DNA of 64,000 nucleotides from Neurospora tetraspora (Eukaryota > Ascomycota > Sordariomycetes > Sordariales > Sordariaceae), in contig NW_026944384.1 of NCBI RefSeq assembly GCF_033439725.1, positions 2,976,001-3,040,000 of the forward strand, given 5' to 3'. A program made the position numbers and the translations under genes. The notes below the pieces were generated by a model. The model saw only the letters and a list, made by a program, of their open reading frames with translations, was not told the DNA's origin and made no database searches. Positions 33,180-43,158 of this stretch are shown one piece after another; the first letter of the stretch is position 1; every line of letters starts with the position of its first letter.

Positions 33180-33809
33180 GGAGATGCAAACGGTCTTGTA
33201 ACAGCTTGTGGCCAGCTTATCCCAGCGAGTTGTTCATTATCAAAAGTACTGTCTTCGCCCTCCAAATTAACCAACATAAAGCCATGGTCCCTTTTCCACG
33301 ATCCATGTCTTTGAAAGCGCCGCAGAAGGTCCGGTAAGCGGTAAAGGCGGGAAGATAAGGGTGTAGTAAAGAAACCGACCCTCAGCGACGACTCAAAGGC
33401 CTTGTCTTCATCCCGGACAAGAGGCGGCAAGGATGTTGCATTGGTTTTAATGAAGGAGGTCTCAGTTGCTGACGAGAAATATCGACCACCTCTTGTGGTT
33501 GTCTCGCTTGTGCATGATTGCTGATAAGGTGCTAAACTCGGGTGGTTTGAATTGGCTTCTGGCACCCGCAGTTGGTCCATCGGATCGCGGCAGTGCCTTC
33601 TACGAACCACGGGCATATGCTTGTGTTGCGCATAGCCAAGTTTGGATCCGCGTGCACGCATCGGTGATGGAGCTCCTGCTGGAATGGAGTCGTTCGTCCG
33701 ACGACTTGGTACCGGGAGAGGATCCAGTGTGGAGAGACGGTGGTTAGAGAAAGCTCTCGAAAGAGAGCCCCGCGTTTGGTGAATGTCCTTGGGTAGAACG
33801 AGCTCCCAT

Positions 33810-34780
33810 TCATTGTTGCACAGCAGATATCACATCGGCGGTGATTTTGCTGAAGATAGGTGCAAGGGAGCAGTCCTTGTACTTGTGCACCAGCATGGAG
33901 CCATCTTTAACCCCTTCCTCTTCAGTTCCGCTGGCTCCAGCAGGAGTTGAGACATCTTTTCCGTCGACCATGGTGCCCGCTGGGTATGTTGGTCTCTTGC
34001 CTGTCTCGATGAGAACGAGAAACTGAGGGTCGATCGGAATGCGGCCAAGGAAAGGAACGCCAAAGTCGTTGGCCATAACCTCTCCTCCGCCACTCATGAA
34101 AATGTTTGTGCACTCGCTGCAGTTGGGACAAACAAAGCCGCACATGTTCTCCACGACACCGAGGACTCGAATGTTAGTTTTGGTGCAAAAGTTGAGCTCC
34201 TTCCTAACATCCGCAGTTGCCACAGCTTGAGGGGTGGTAACCACAACGGCTCCAGCAAGTTGGCCTGGTCGTGCCTTTTGCATCAGGTTCTCCGCCAAAG
34301 AAATGTGCTCGTCGCTGGTACCAGGAGGAGTGTCGATGAGGAGATAGTCGGTCTCGTCCCAGAACACGTCGGACAAAAACTGGCGAACCATGGCCGTCTT
34401 CTTTGGCCCACGCCAAACGACGGCGTCACCCCGCTTGGGAAGAAGGAAACCGAGACTCATGACGCGAAGGGATCCAATGCCGGCAGACGGGTCAGCTTCG
34501 TGGACGGTAATAGGCAACCAACCACCAGGAGCTTGTGTCACTTTGGCATCTTCGATACCGAACATACGCGGAATCGAGGGGCCTGTAAGGTCAACATCCA
34601 GGACTCCAACGGAATGGCCCGCGAGCGAAAGAGAAAGGGCAAGCTGAGTAGTGACGGATGATTTTCCAACACCACCTTTGCCTGAAAGGACCTGTGTGTT
34701 TTGGTTATCAATGACATACTTTTGGGCGGATGACCGGAGATGCATACCAGGACAATATGCTTGACTTTCGTGAGAGACAT
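33810..34780 (-). CDS. cfd1: Cytosolic Fe-S cluster assembly factor CFD1 (NUBP2-type P-loop ATPase)
   Basis: Two exons, 34780-34748 and 34691-33810, across a 56-nt intron (34692-34747; GTATGC donor, CACAG acceptor) that interrupts the strand before the P-loop. The product is 304 aa. Residues 12-23 hold the deviant Walker [13 protein letters not shown]. Also visible are [15 protein letters not shown] (Walker B region) and a C-terminal CGFVCPNC motif that provides the bridging [4Fe-4S] cysteines. There is no N-terminal four-cysteine ferredoxin-like extension, which separates CFD1 from its partner NBP35. The pair builds Fe-S clusters for cytosolic and nuclear proteins. A short insert around TEEEGVKDG near residue 275 is a fungal feature. 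The start 11 codons before the intron matches the family's short N-terminus. Confidence 0.95.
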
Positions 34781-35446
34781 TTTGGCTATTTTGTGTTTGA
34801 GACCCTTGATGCGTTCTCTCAACCGTCAGTAAGTCTGCTGATGTTTGGAGTTATATGAAGTTTGTAAATCGGTACGAAGTTGGACGATGTCATTGTCAAA
34901 AGTCATGAATCTTCGCCGTTGAAAGTGGGAAAGCGATGATGGAATGCGCCTGGATCGGCCTCGAATCGGCCTGTGCTTTATCAGCAGGTGGGGCCCCAAC
35001 TGGTCTTCCCGTCTGCCAAGCCAAGCCAAGTTTTCTTCAACAGGGACCTGGGCAAACATTTTGGCTCGATGTATAAACTGTAGCGCTGGCCTGTAAAAGG
35101 CTACGGATAGCCCGGCGCATTGGCCATAGATGCCACTGTTCCAAAATAAACATATTGCAGAGCAGACCGATGCGGGGCCCCCTGACATGTGCATTTGGCA
35201 TCCAGGCATTGAACCATAGAAGCTTCAACATCCATTTCGCGGTCCGTTGGCCAGTCCACAAACACTCCCGCCTTTTGAGTTCTCGATCACGGCCGGACTC
35301 AATTGGATCGCAGGGACACGCCAGACGACGGCTCGCTCGAATTACACATCAAAGACATCGGATACACGACATGCTTAGCTGCATATAGTCGACGCCCGGT
35401 GCGCGCAACATGACCGTTGGCGCCATAGCAATATAGTTACAGCAGA
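34781..35446. other. Divergent promoter region
   Basis: The 666 bases between the CFD1 start (minus) and the start of the 866-aa gene (plus) must hold both promoters. No TATA box is evident. Confidence 0.5.
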
Positions 35447-38047
35447 ATGGACGATCCATGGGGTTCGCCATGGGCTACAACAGATGCACCAACAGACCAC
35501 GGACATAGCTTGACGAGAAAGAAATCCGACCTCGAGCCTCCCAAGCGAGCCCTGCTCTCCGCCAGCAACTCGCCCCGGTTACCAGCCATCACGGCCCCGT
35601 CGCCATGGGCAGACGCTGAAGATGGGTTCGGAGACTGGGCCGCCCCAGATGGGTTGGGAACACAAACAACAACGGCTGCTCAGTCGGGATGGACGGGTGG
35701 ATGGCGGTCTCGGAGTCCAAGTCTCGCGGCACCGTCCCGAGACAATGGCTTCAGGTCTCGCAGTCCCAGTCTTGTCGCACCGTCGAGGGAGAATAGCTGG
35801 AGGTCTCGAAGTCCCAGTTTGATCGCACCGTCGCGGGATAACGGCTTCAGGTCGCGCAGCCCTAGTATTGCTGCATCCGTCCGAGACGAAGAATTTGCCA
35901 AATCGAATCCGATCGCCTGGCCGGACAATATTGCTTCTTCGAATTCACCCATCGCGCCCGTACTTCGACAGCCGTCCCCTGATCCGTGGGCCGCCGAATA
36001 CTCCCATACACCGCACAACGATGGTAGCATCGCTCCGCGCTTGGTGATCAACCTACCCCAATCCATTACCGAAGAAGAAGACGACGTCGACAAAGGGAAA
36101 TTACCCGAGCTGAACCCCGATTGGGGGGACGAAGAGAAGGATGCACCCAAGGACCAGGCGAACGAGGAAGAAAAGAGCGAGCCGACTGGGGCAAAGGCAG
36201 AGGAAGAGGCGGAAGTTGTTCAGAGCGTTCCAATACGAGTCAGCGTGGAATCGACTGCTAACAGTCAACCGACCCGTTCAACCTCTCCTTCTGGTGACGA
36301 CACCGATCATGGATACGAACGGCAAGATTCGCCCATCACCTCCATCGACGATGACTCCCGCGCAAGGCCACGCCTCACACGAAAACCCTCCGGTATTGTG
36401 CAGGAACTGGTGGACAAGTTTGATGGAATAGCAAAAGCCAGGAGCCAGGAGCCTCCGGTGATACGACGCGCACAAAGCAAAAGCTCACTGAGCCCCCATC
36501 CCGACATCTCGGAGGAGGCGTCGGACTTTGGTGATTTCGAAGATGCCCAGGTCAAGGAACCACGAAAGTCTCAAGCCCCAGAACGACCATCCACGCCAGA
36601 AGAGGTTCAGAAATCTTCTCCGCAGCACGGATCCCCCCCTATGACGTCCCCAGCGCAGTCGATGGGCATTCATCTAGGCCATATGGACGAATTGGTAACC
36701 AAATTCGGCGCCCTGAATTTCGATATCGACTTGTCAAATGTAGACAAGCTGTTTGACACATCCACCAACACCAAGCCGTTGTTCCCCTACGCAGACGTCT
36801 CGGATCATATCATTACCGACAGCTTTAACAGCATCTCAGAGCGCAAGGCCTGGTACCGCATATCTCGTTTCGGATCGTCGCGCAAACACAACGCGGGAGA
36901 CGACGAAAATTATAGAAGGGTGGCATGGCCGACAGCAACTGTATGCCAGGAGACGCTTCAGACTGTCCGCCGATGGATGGAGGAAGACTCCATCGCAGGC
37001 CGTGTTTCCCTGGGTGGAGGCATATCCAAGACGCAAAAGAACATGTTTGGATGGGATTCTTCCGCGGAGCCAGTCACACTTGATGCGATTTTTGGAAAGA
37101 GAACTGTGCCTACCAGGCCTTCCTCCGTCCAACCGCTCCAGCCACCAAGTGCATTTGGCCATGTGGATAATTCACCCTTGGGCAACACTACGGTCAACTC
37201 TCTCAAACATCAGCCACATCGACCAGCGAGTCTTGAGCTACCACCAGTTGCCACATTCAGCTGGAGTAGCGACTCCCCAGCTTCGGCGGGACAACCTCCC
37301 ATGACCGCGCCCCTACCCTTGACACCATCTCAACCAGCTCCAGGCCCTTTCAAAGTGACTCCAATGGACCTTGGAATGTCTTCGATTAGCGCAACAGCAG
37401 CCGCCGAGGATAATGATGACGACTGGGGAGAGATGGTATCCTCGCCATCGGTGATGAAATCGACCGTGGGCGGCTTCCCGGATTTCAACGCACCAGTGTC
37501 AACGTTGACTCCAACTCGTGGCCCTACCCCAGGATTACCAACGACCGAATCCATGTTCCAGTCGAACCCGGACCCGGTCTCGGTCACGCCTACACCTAAG
37601 GCAGGAACTGATACCACCGTACCAGTTACATCTTCGGCAGCGGATCCTTGGGCGTCAGCAGACTTTTCCTTTTTCGAGTCCCCTTCCCGGCAACAAACTG
37701 GTCCCACGAAGTCCTCAGCAACGCCAAGCCGTCCTTCCTCCATGATCGCCGCCTCTTTCACCCAAACGGTTCCTGGCTCTTCGACTCATTCCTTCGACTT
37801 ATCACGAGTGACTACTCCCGTTTCCTCCGCCTCATCAGTCATCGCGCCCTACTCTTCCATGACTCGAAACAACAGTCCCATTGCCGCAAAAGGAACGACT
37901 TCATCGGCGATATCGTCACCCATCGCCCGCCAAATGACACCGACACAGGCAACCGGCGATCTACAACAGGGCGAGCCAACAGAGGGCAAAGTTACGGTCA
38001 GCTCAATTCTTGGTGGTCTACCAGACCTTTCTTATATGTTGCGTTGA
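35447..38047 (+). CDS. Large disordered fungal protein with RS repeats and acidic-aromatic motifs
   Basis: A single-exon frame of 866 aa. The N-terminus begins MDDPWGSPWA and is followed by EDGFGDWAAPD. DFGDFEDAQ occurs near residue 363 and DDDWGEMV near 660. Short acidic motifs around Phe or Trp such as these are used by clathrin-adaptor accessory proteins to bind appendage domains, so a trafficking role is a reasonable inference. Residues about 88-150 are four tandem 16-residue units of the type SRSPSLVAPSRENSWR. A conserved-looking folded segment covers roughly residues 445-550 (DSFNSISERKAWYRISRFGS, ETLQTVRRWMEED, KNMFGWDS). The rest is Ser/Pro/Thr-rich. The C-terminus ends ILGGLPDLSYMLR. 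I cannot name the family. Confidence 0.85.
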   Translation: MDDPWGSPWATTDAPTDHGHSLTRKKSDLEPPKRALLSASNSPRLPAITAPSPWADAEDGFGDWAAPDGLGTQTTTAAQSGWTGGWRSRSPSLAAPSRDNGFRSRSPSLVAPSRENSWRSRSPSLIAPSRDNGFRSRSPSIAASVRDEEFAKSNPIAWPDNIASSNSPIAPVLRQPSPDPWAAEYSHTPHNDGSIAPRLVINLPQSITEEEDDVDKGKLPELNPDWGDEEKDAPKDQANEEEKSEPTGAKAEEEAEVVQSVPIRVSVESTANSQPTRSTSPSGDDTDHGYERQDSPITSIDDDSRARPRLTRKPSGIVQELVDKFDGIAKARSQEPPVIRRAQSKSSLSPHPDISEEASDFGDFEDAQVKEPRKSQAPERPSTPEEVQKSSPQHGSPPMTSPAQSMGIHLGHMDELVTKFGALNFDIDLSNVDKLFDTSTNTKPLFPYADVSDHIITDSFNSISERKAWYRISRFGSSRKHNAGDDENYRRVAWPTATVCQETLQTVRRWMEEDSIAGRVSLGGGISKTQKNMFGWDSSAEPVTLDAIFGKRTVPTRPSSVQPLQPPSAFGHVDNSPLGNTTVNSLKHQPHRPASLELPPVATFSWSSDSPASAGQPPMTAPLPLTPSQPAPGPFKVTPMDLGMSSISATAAAEDNDDDWGEMVSSPSVMKSTVGGFPDFNAPVSTLTPTRGPTPGLPTTESMFQSNPDPVSVTPTPKAGTDTTVPVTSSAADPWASADFSFFESPSRQQTGPTKSSATPSRPSSMIAASFTQTVPGSSTHSFDLSRVTTPVSSASSVIAPYSSMTRNNSPIAAKGTTSSAISSPIARQMTPTQATGDLQQGEPTEGKVTVSSILGGLPDLSYMLR
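35708..35890 (+). repeat. Coding tandem repeat, 48-bp unit, nearly four copies
   Basis: Units begin at 35708, 35756, 35804 and 35852, and each encodes 16 residues of the SRSPSL.APSR.N..R type. The last copy is degenerate. Third-codon-position differences between units show selection on the peptide. Confidence 0.85.
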
Positions 38048-39016
38048 CGGTCCGAGATCCGGCCACTGTCCTGTTGGACGAGCATTGACGACAGAAGCCA
38101 ACAGCCCCCAATTCTACACAATGCTGGGTGGCCTGCTTAATACATACATTGTAATTGTAATCGTCGAAGGCGATTTCTTGCTATTCTCCCAGGCATGCAT
38201 GGCGCTGGCGTTATGGGGCGGAAGATGATGTTACCATGTAATCGAGAGTTGTGTACTACTGTACAGAAGCAATGACATACTTGTGTTGGGTCTGGGGCAG
38301 TCAAGCTAACGCTCCTTAGACTTTTTGTATACCATTTCCGTGTGTCGCATTGGGATCAATGTCGTTTTTCCTTTTTGTCTTTGTGCGTGGCACTGAATAT
38401 GTTTTTCTGAGACCAACCAAAAGCCAGTCTTCTGTCATAGGGGAAGCTGAGTTGTTCGATTCTGATATTATTGTACTTGAGACTTGTTAAACCCAACCCA
38501 TTGGTAAGTTGGGGTTACAATGGTGGACAACGGCCGCTGATGCGGGAGCACCCAGCTCGGCACTACATGAACGGCTGTTTCCCTGTGGAACAGGATATGT
38601 CTTTTGTGTCTCGTGGCACATGCAGCTCCTTGGGCGATGATCATCCTACCGGGGGATCGCTCATTATAGTGTATAGCAGAGAAAACTTGAAGATAGGCGC
38701 TGGGTGTGACATTCCGTCCAATATTCTCGAGCATGCGTTGCGGTATACACCGTACAACGTACCACGACATATATCGCAGACACCTGCCACCCAGTATTGC
38801 AACATCCGTCCAACACAACCGAGAGACTGAAAATGGAGGCAAACCCCGGCCACCGCTCCATATACATTGCTTTATACTACATCACATTTTCTCTCTCGCG
38901 GCAAACGATGCGGCTCGGAATCGCGAAGAGGCCGAAACCCCTACGCAGGAGCCTCGGGTTGCCAGCGTCAGAGCGTCGAGGAAAACAGCATCGAGAAACA
39001 ATCATCACCTTCTCTC

Positions 39017-39236
39017 CCCCACAAATAAACTTCTTGCCGCTCTCCACTGCCGGATCGGAATTGGGGTCGATGGGGTACGGCAGTCCCCGCACCGCAGCAT
39101 CGTCGGCTCGTGGGGAACTGGGGCCCTCTCGGACGGCGTGCCGTGGTGTTCGACCGGCTTGGCTAAGAGCCAAAAGAGCCCCATTACCCCAATTCCGAGC
39201 CGGCAGTGGAGAGCGGCAAGAAGTTTATTTGTGGGG
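39017..39236. repeat. Long inverted repeat, ~58-bp arms, 103-nt loop
   Basis: Positions 39017-39075 and 39179-39236 are reverse complements except for one substitution and a short mismatch/indel near the loop side. The outermost arm sequence is CCCCACAAATAAACTTCTTG. The loop contains a small perfect hairpin TTGGCTAAGAGCCAA (39159-39173). No terminal target-site duplication is visible next to the arms. Confidence 0.9.
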
Positions 39237-39534
39237 TTACCGATATCGAACACCGGGCCATGGCGGCCGTGCTTGGCTCTGTACCCCGCGAAAAGATTTC
39301 CATGGTCGGTTCCACCACCGGAGAGCGGTCTGGGCGGTTGCCCACACTCCCGACAAGTTAGGCGCGAGTCAACGCGGGGTTCACAACAACAGAGAGACAA
39401 TCACACAGACAAACATGAAGCAGAGGACGGATGAGATGCAATAAGATCCCCAATACGCACACAGTAGCTGATCGTCCTAAGTCAAACCCGGGTGGGTTAG
39501 CGTCATAACCCGGCTGCTGGGACATGCCTGGCTG

Positions 39535-39542
39535 TATTTATA
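39535..39542 (+). promoter_or_regulatory. TATA-like element of the CYP53 gene
   Basis: TATTTATA, 92-99 bases upstream of the ATG at 39634, leaving a leader of about 60 bases. Confidence 0.5.
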
Positions 39543-39633
39543 GACATATCCACTTCAGCCCAGTTCCTCTCAACTTTCTTTTCACTCCCTGACTCGTCCA
39601 GAACAAAGCTGCTCAGTCATCGAGGTTTGGAAG

Positions 39634-41206
39634 ATGGCCATCGTCACTCTTCTCAGCCTGTTGGCTGGCGTTGCCTTTTACTATCTTATCCCCTACTTTG
39701 TCACATATAGCGCCCTGCGCAAGATCCCCTCTCCCTTCCCAGCTCAGTTCACAGATCTCTGGCTGCTGTCGGTATGCCGGAGAGGTAACAGATACCACAG
39801 GGTGGACGAGCTTCACAAGAAGCTAGGTCCCGTTGTTCGTATCCAGCCCAACCACGTCAGTATCTGCGATGACGCTGCCATTCCCACCATCTACGGCCAC
39901 GGAAACGGCTTCCTGAAGTCGTAAGTCTCCCACCTCGACATGGTCAACACCATATACTTCCTTGCTAACGGCTCGCAGTGACTTCTACGATGCCTTCGTC
40001 AGCATTCGCCGGGGTCTCTTCAACACCCGCGACCGCGCCGAGCACACTCGCAAGCGCAAGATTGTCTCCCACACTTTCTCAGCCAAGTCCGTTTTGGAGT
40101 TCGAGCCCTACATGCACTCTAACCTTGAACTCTTCGTCAAGCAATGGGACGGCATGATCAGGAACTCCAAGAACCCCGACAAGGCCGCCCATCTTGAATG
40201 CCTCGAGTGGTTCAACTACCTTGCCTTCGACGTCATCGGTGATCTCGCCTTCGGCCAGCCCTTCGGCATGCTTTCCTCCGGTGCCGACATGGCCGAGATC
40301 CGCTCTTCTCCCGATGCTCCTCCCATCTACGCCCCTGCCATCGAGATTCTCAACCGCCGCGGTGAGGTCTCCGCCACCCTGGGCATCCACCCTGCCCTCA
40401 AGCCCTTCGCCAAGTACCTTCCCGATGCTTTCTTCACCAAGGGCCTCGCCGCCGTCGAGAACCTGGCCGGCATCGCCATCGCCTGCGTCAAGTCTCGCCT
40501 CGATAACCCTCCCTCGGTCACCCGCAAGGATCTGCTTCAGCGCCTGATGGAAGGCCGCGACGAGAAGGGCGAGCCTCTCGGCCGCGAAGAACTCACCGCC
40601 GAAGCCCTAACCCAACTCATCGCCGGATCCGATACCACCTCCAACTCCTCCTGCGCTCTCCTCTTCCACGCCGTCCGCACCCCCGGTGTAATGCAGAAGC
40701 TTCAGGCCGAGCTCGACGCCAACATTCCCGCCGAAGTCGACGTGCCCACCTACGACATGGTCAAGGACCTTCCCTACCTGGAAGCCGTCATCAACGAAGT
40801 CCTCCGCTTCCATTCCACCTCCGGCATCGGTTTGCCTAGGCAGATCCCCCACGACGCCGCCCAGGGCGTGCATATTCAGGGGTACTACTTCCCGCCTGGA
40901 ACCGTTCTATCCGTCCCGACGTATAGCATCCACCACAGCAAGGAGATCTGGGGCCCCGATGCGGATGAGTTCAAGCCGGAGAGATGGGAGAAGTTGACGC
41001 CGAGGCAGAAGGACGCGTTCATTCCCTTCAGCCATGGACCCCGTGCGTGTGTGGGACGCAATGTAGCGGAGATGGAGATGAAGCTTATTGTGGCTACGTG
41101 GGCGAGGAGGTATGAGGTGAAGTTGCTGCAGGATCATATGGATACTAGGGAGGGGTTCTTGAGGAAGCCGGTTGGGTTGGAGATTGGGTTGAAGTTGAGG
41201 AAGTAA
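39634..41206 (+). CDS. CYP53A: Cytochrome P450, CYP53 family (benzoate 4-monooxygenase)
   Basis: Two exons, 39634-39920 and 39979-41206, across a 58-nt intron (39921-39978; GTAAGT donor, GCTAAC branch, CAG acceptor). The product is 504 aa. An N-terminal membrane anchor lies at residues 3-25. The I-helix oxygen-binding motif is AGSDTTS, the K-helix ExxR is EVLR, and the haem loop is FSHGPRACVGRNVAEME with ligand Cys453. Overall similarity is to the CYP53 benzoate para-hydroxylases. These turn benzoate into 4-hydroxybenzoate at the ER membrane with an NADPH-P450 reductase, feeding the protocatechuate route and detoxifying plant-derived benzoates. Codons in the middle of the gene are strongly C-ending, consistent with high expression. 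Family call from memory of motifs. Confidence 0.93.
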
Positions 41207-41632
41207 GGGGTTGTGTAGTGAGAGAAGGCGACAATGCAGTGATGGGTGGTTTGCAGTGGAGTGGGTTTACCGAACTGCACGGTCCGGATGACGTGCATAG
41301 GGTTTACACATGATGATGATGCATTGCAGCGGGAGAAACTATGTTCATGTACGTATTTGCAGCATTTTTTCAACAACAAGCATGTTTTAAGTCAACATAT
41401 CCTCTTCTGCTTCGTGCTTTTTACTTCCTTCAAAAACACTTTGATTGTTTTTTTTTTTACATAAAAAGCTGAAGACATCATTCGACAATCTGTGCGCGCA
41501 AAGGTTTTGTGTCATAGGCGATATAGCTCTCAGGTTATACAAACTGCATTCGATGACAACACAAAAAAGAATATTCGAAACATCGATCAAGACAAAAAAA
41601 ACAGAAGACAGCGGGAAAAAAAAAGAAAAGAG
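41207..41632. other. Intergenic region with homopolymer runs
   Basis: 3' flank of the P450 gene. T-rich runs near 41447-41458 and A-rich runs near 41593-41626 dominate. No gene was seen. Confidence 0.5.
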
Positions 41633-41636
41633 AAAA
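41633..41636 (-). terminator. RNA polymerase III terminator of tRNA-Thr
   Basis: First T4 on the minus strand, 15 bases past the tRNA-Thr 3' end. A longer T run follows further downstream. Confidence 0.7.
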
Positions 41637-41650
41637 CTTGAATGGGTTCT

Positions 41651-41722
41651 TGCCCACAGCCAGAATCGAACTGACGACCTCATCATTACTAGTGATGCGC
41701 TCTACCACTGAGCCATGCGGGC
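41651..41722 (-). tRNA. tRNA-Thr (anticodon AGU), no intron
   Basis: The minus strand folds as a full cloverleaf: acceptor stem GCCCGCA pairs with TGTGGGC. The D-arm region is TGGCTCAGTGGTAGAGC (A box), the anticodon stem is CATCA/TGATG with loop CTAGTAA, and the T arm is GTCAG-TTCGATT-CTGGC (B box). The discriminator is A. Anticodon AGT reads ACU/ACC threonine codons after A34 is changed to inosine. Confidence 0.95.
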
Positions 41723-42075
41723 TTGGATGTTTTTTGATGCCAGTAGTGGATCTTATGAATGCAAGCGAGCACTGCTCCCCACTGACGTTCACGATCTGTC
41801 TGCGTCAAGGTCGCCGATGACACTCGTCGGTTATGACTGATTGATGCACTCGATCATGATCACTCACGTTGAAAAGGATGATTCATCGATGGAACTACTG
41901 AGGTTAATTGACTTTGGGCTAGCTTACGAAGGGAAAACTACAAACTACAGATGGGTATCGTGTGAGCAGACAATCTGCCTTCCAGCAACCGCTTGAATGC
42001 TCCCTGAACTCCATAACTCCGACAGTTCCCAATCCACCAAGGCCCCCACTACGCCGATAGAGTACTTTGTCCTTC
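41723..42075. other. Intergenic region
   Basis: Upstream of the tRNA and downstream of the RRM gene. Nothing else was seen. Confidence 0.5.
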
Positions 42076-43158
42076 TCAGACACCGTAGATGTCCGAGTGC
42101 GCGTCGTCGTCCTCCGAAAAAGTCATCAAGTCGCCAATGGACTCGTCATCGCCGGCGTCGTTGGTATCGGTGACCATCTGGGGCTCGTCCTGGTGAAATA
42201 TGGGAGGCATTGTGCTCTGCACACTGGGGACCATATGGATAGGCAGCGACATGGGATCGATGCCCCAACGAATGTGAAGGCCCGGCCATTCGGCCCTCAG
42301 AGCCTTTCGGGCCACCTGCGCCTGAGCGCGGAAGCTGCCGAACGTCCAGCGAATGCGACGTTCGTGCTTGTCCTCGCGGACAACGGTAATGTCTTGGGTG
42401 TCGAATTTGATATTCGACTCAAGAAATCGGGTAAGCCTGTGGATATCCACGACCTCGACAGGGCCGTGGATCTCCAAAACACGGGAGGCGCTGTGGGGCA
42501 GGTCGGTCTGCGGCGCAGATCTGTTGCTGTTCCAGACCACAGCAATGGTTCTTCCAGCGATCTTGAGGTTGCGGGCGGCGATAAACTGGAAGAGGCAAAC
42601 AGCATCTTGACGAGTAAACATAGCAATCTTTGCGCAAGCACTGCTGTGGCGACCGTCGGTAGGGGGTGCAATGGACGTGGCGTAGACGCGTCCGAAAGGG
42701 GCATGGATGCCCAGCGCATCCAAAAGGATCTTTGGGGTTGTTCCGGCCGGGAGGTTGGTCAAGAACAAGGCACAGTTGTCGTCCGAGGCGATTCTCATCG
42801 AGGAATTCTTCGGGTTTCTGATGTCACCCTTATAGCGCCAGGAAAAACCGGCGCGAACCTTCTCCTCCGCTGTGAAGGTAGGCTCCAGACCCTGCACTGA
42901 ATCCATCGGCTTGAAAGAAGTTGACGAAGTAGACGGTGAAGCCTTGACTAGGGCCTGTTCGGTGGCAGCCTTAGTGTCCGAGGTAGGAGTCTGGGCCTTA
43001 CGGCGCCAGACTGGGATGGTGAGTGCGGCAGATGCCGAGGGTGTGTCGCTGGGCGTCATCGTCCGGCGCTGAGCGGGGATGACATATGAATTGGTGCGAG
43101 TGTTCGAGGATGTTGAACGGTTGTAAGCCTCCTGAACGGTGTTGCGTTTATTCGACAT
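42076..43158 (-). CDS. Tandem RRM-type protein, copy A
   Basis: A single coding exon of 360 aa. Residues 1-125 are disordered and basic, rich in Ser and Thr. An RRM-like domain covers about 125-212: the strand CALFLTNLPAGTTPKILLDA fits RNP2, and a degenerate RNP1 follows. A second RRM-like unit covers about 222-305: RVLEIHGPVEVVDIHRLTRF, then IRWTFGSFRAQAQVARKALR. The C-terminal 50 residues are acidic (GDDESIGDLMTFSEDDD). The role is probably RNA binding, target unknown. The leader probably has a 73-nt intron (43168-43240, with a TACTGAC branch). The homologous gene at 45166-46240 lies head to head with it. The aromatic residues of RNP1 are weak, so RNA contact may differ from classical RRMs. 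Confidence 0.85.
   Translation of the reverse strand: MSNKRNTVQEAYNRSTSSNTRTNSYVIPAQRRTMTPSDTPSASAALTIPVWRRKAQTPTSDTKAATEQALVKASPSTSSTSFKPMDSVQGLEPTFTAEEKVRAGFSWRYKGDIRNPKNSSMRIASDDNCALFLTNLPAGTTPKILLDALGIHAPFGRVYATSIAPPTDGRHSSACAKIAMFTRQDAVCLFQFIAARNLKIAGRTIAVVWNSNRSAPQTDLPHSASRVLEIHGPVEVVDIHRLTRFLESNIKFDTQDITVVREDKHERRIRWTFGSFRAQAQVARKALRAEWPGLHIRWGIDPMSLPIHMVPSVQSTMPPIFHQDEPQMVTDTNDAGDDESIGDLMTFSEDDDAHSDIYGV

Larger units (their letters stand above)
31523..33809. other. spe-2 leader and upstream intergenic region
   Basis: 31523-31929 reads as a spe-2 leader free of ATG on the minus strand. A likely leader intron occupies 31930-32303. Farther upstream, 32600-33809 has a 201-codon minus-strand frame (33056-33661) with no domain, which I do not call, and a small tandem duplication at 33146-33179. 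Confidence 0.5.
38048..39633. other. Intergenic region containing a long inverted repeat; CYP53 promoter
   Basis: 3' flank of the 866-aa gene and 5' flank of the P450 gene. It includes the inverted repeat at 39017-39236 and a TATA-like element at 39535-39542. Open frames here (38706-39444) overlap the inverted repeat and are not called. Confidence 0.5.

Noticed and set aside
33056-33661. 201-codon minus-strand frame downstream of the CFD1 gene
   Set aside because: No domain, includes the 17-bp tandem duplication, and has no promoter or splice support. It could be a fast-evolving gene, but I cannot defend it.
38706-39444. 242- and 215-codon plus-strand frames before the P450 gene
   Set aside because: They translate through both arms of the long inverted repeat in different frames and have no domain.
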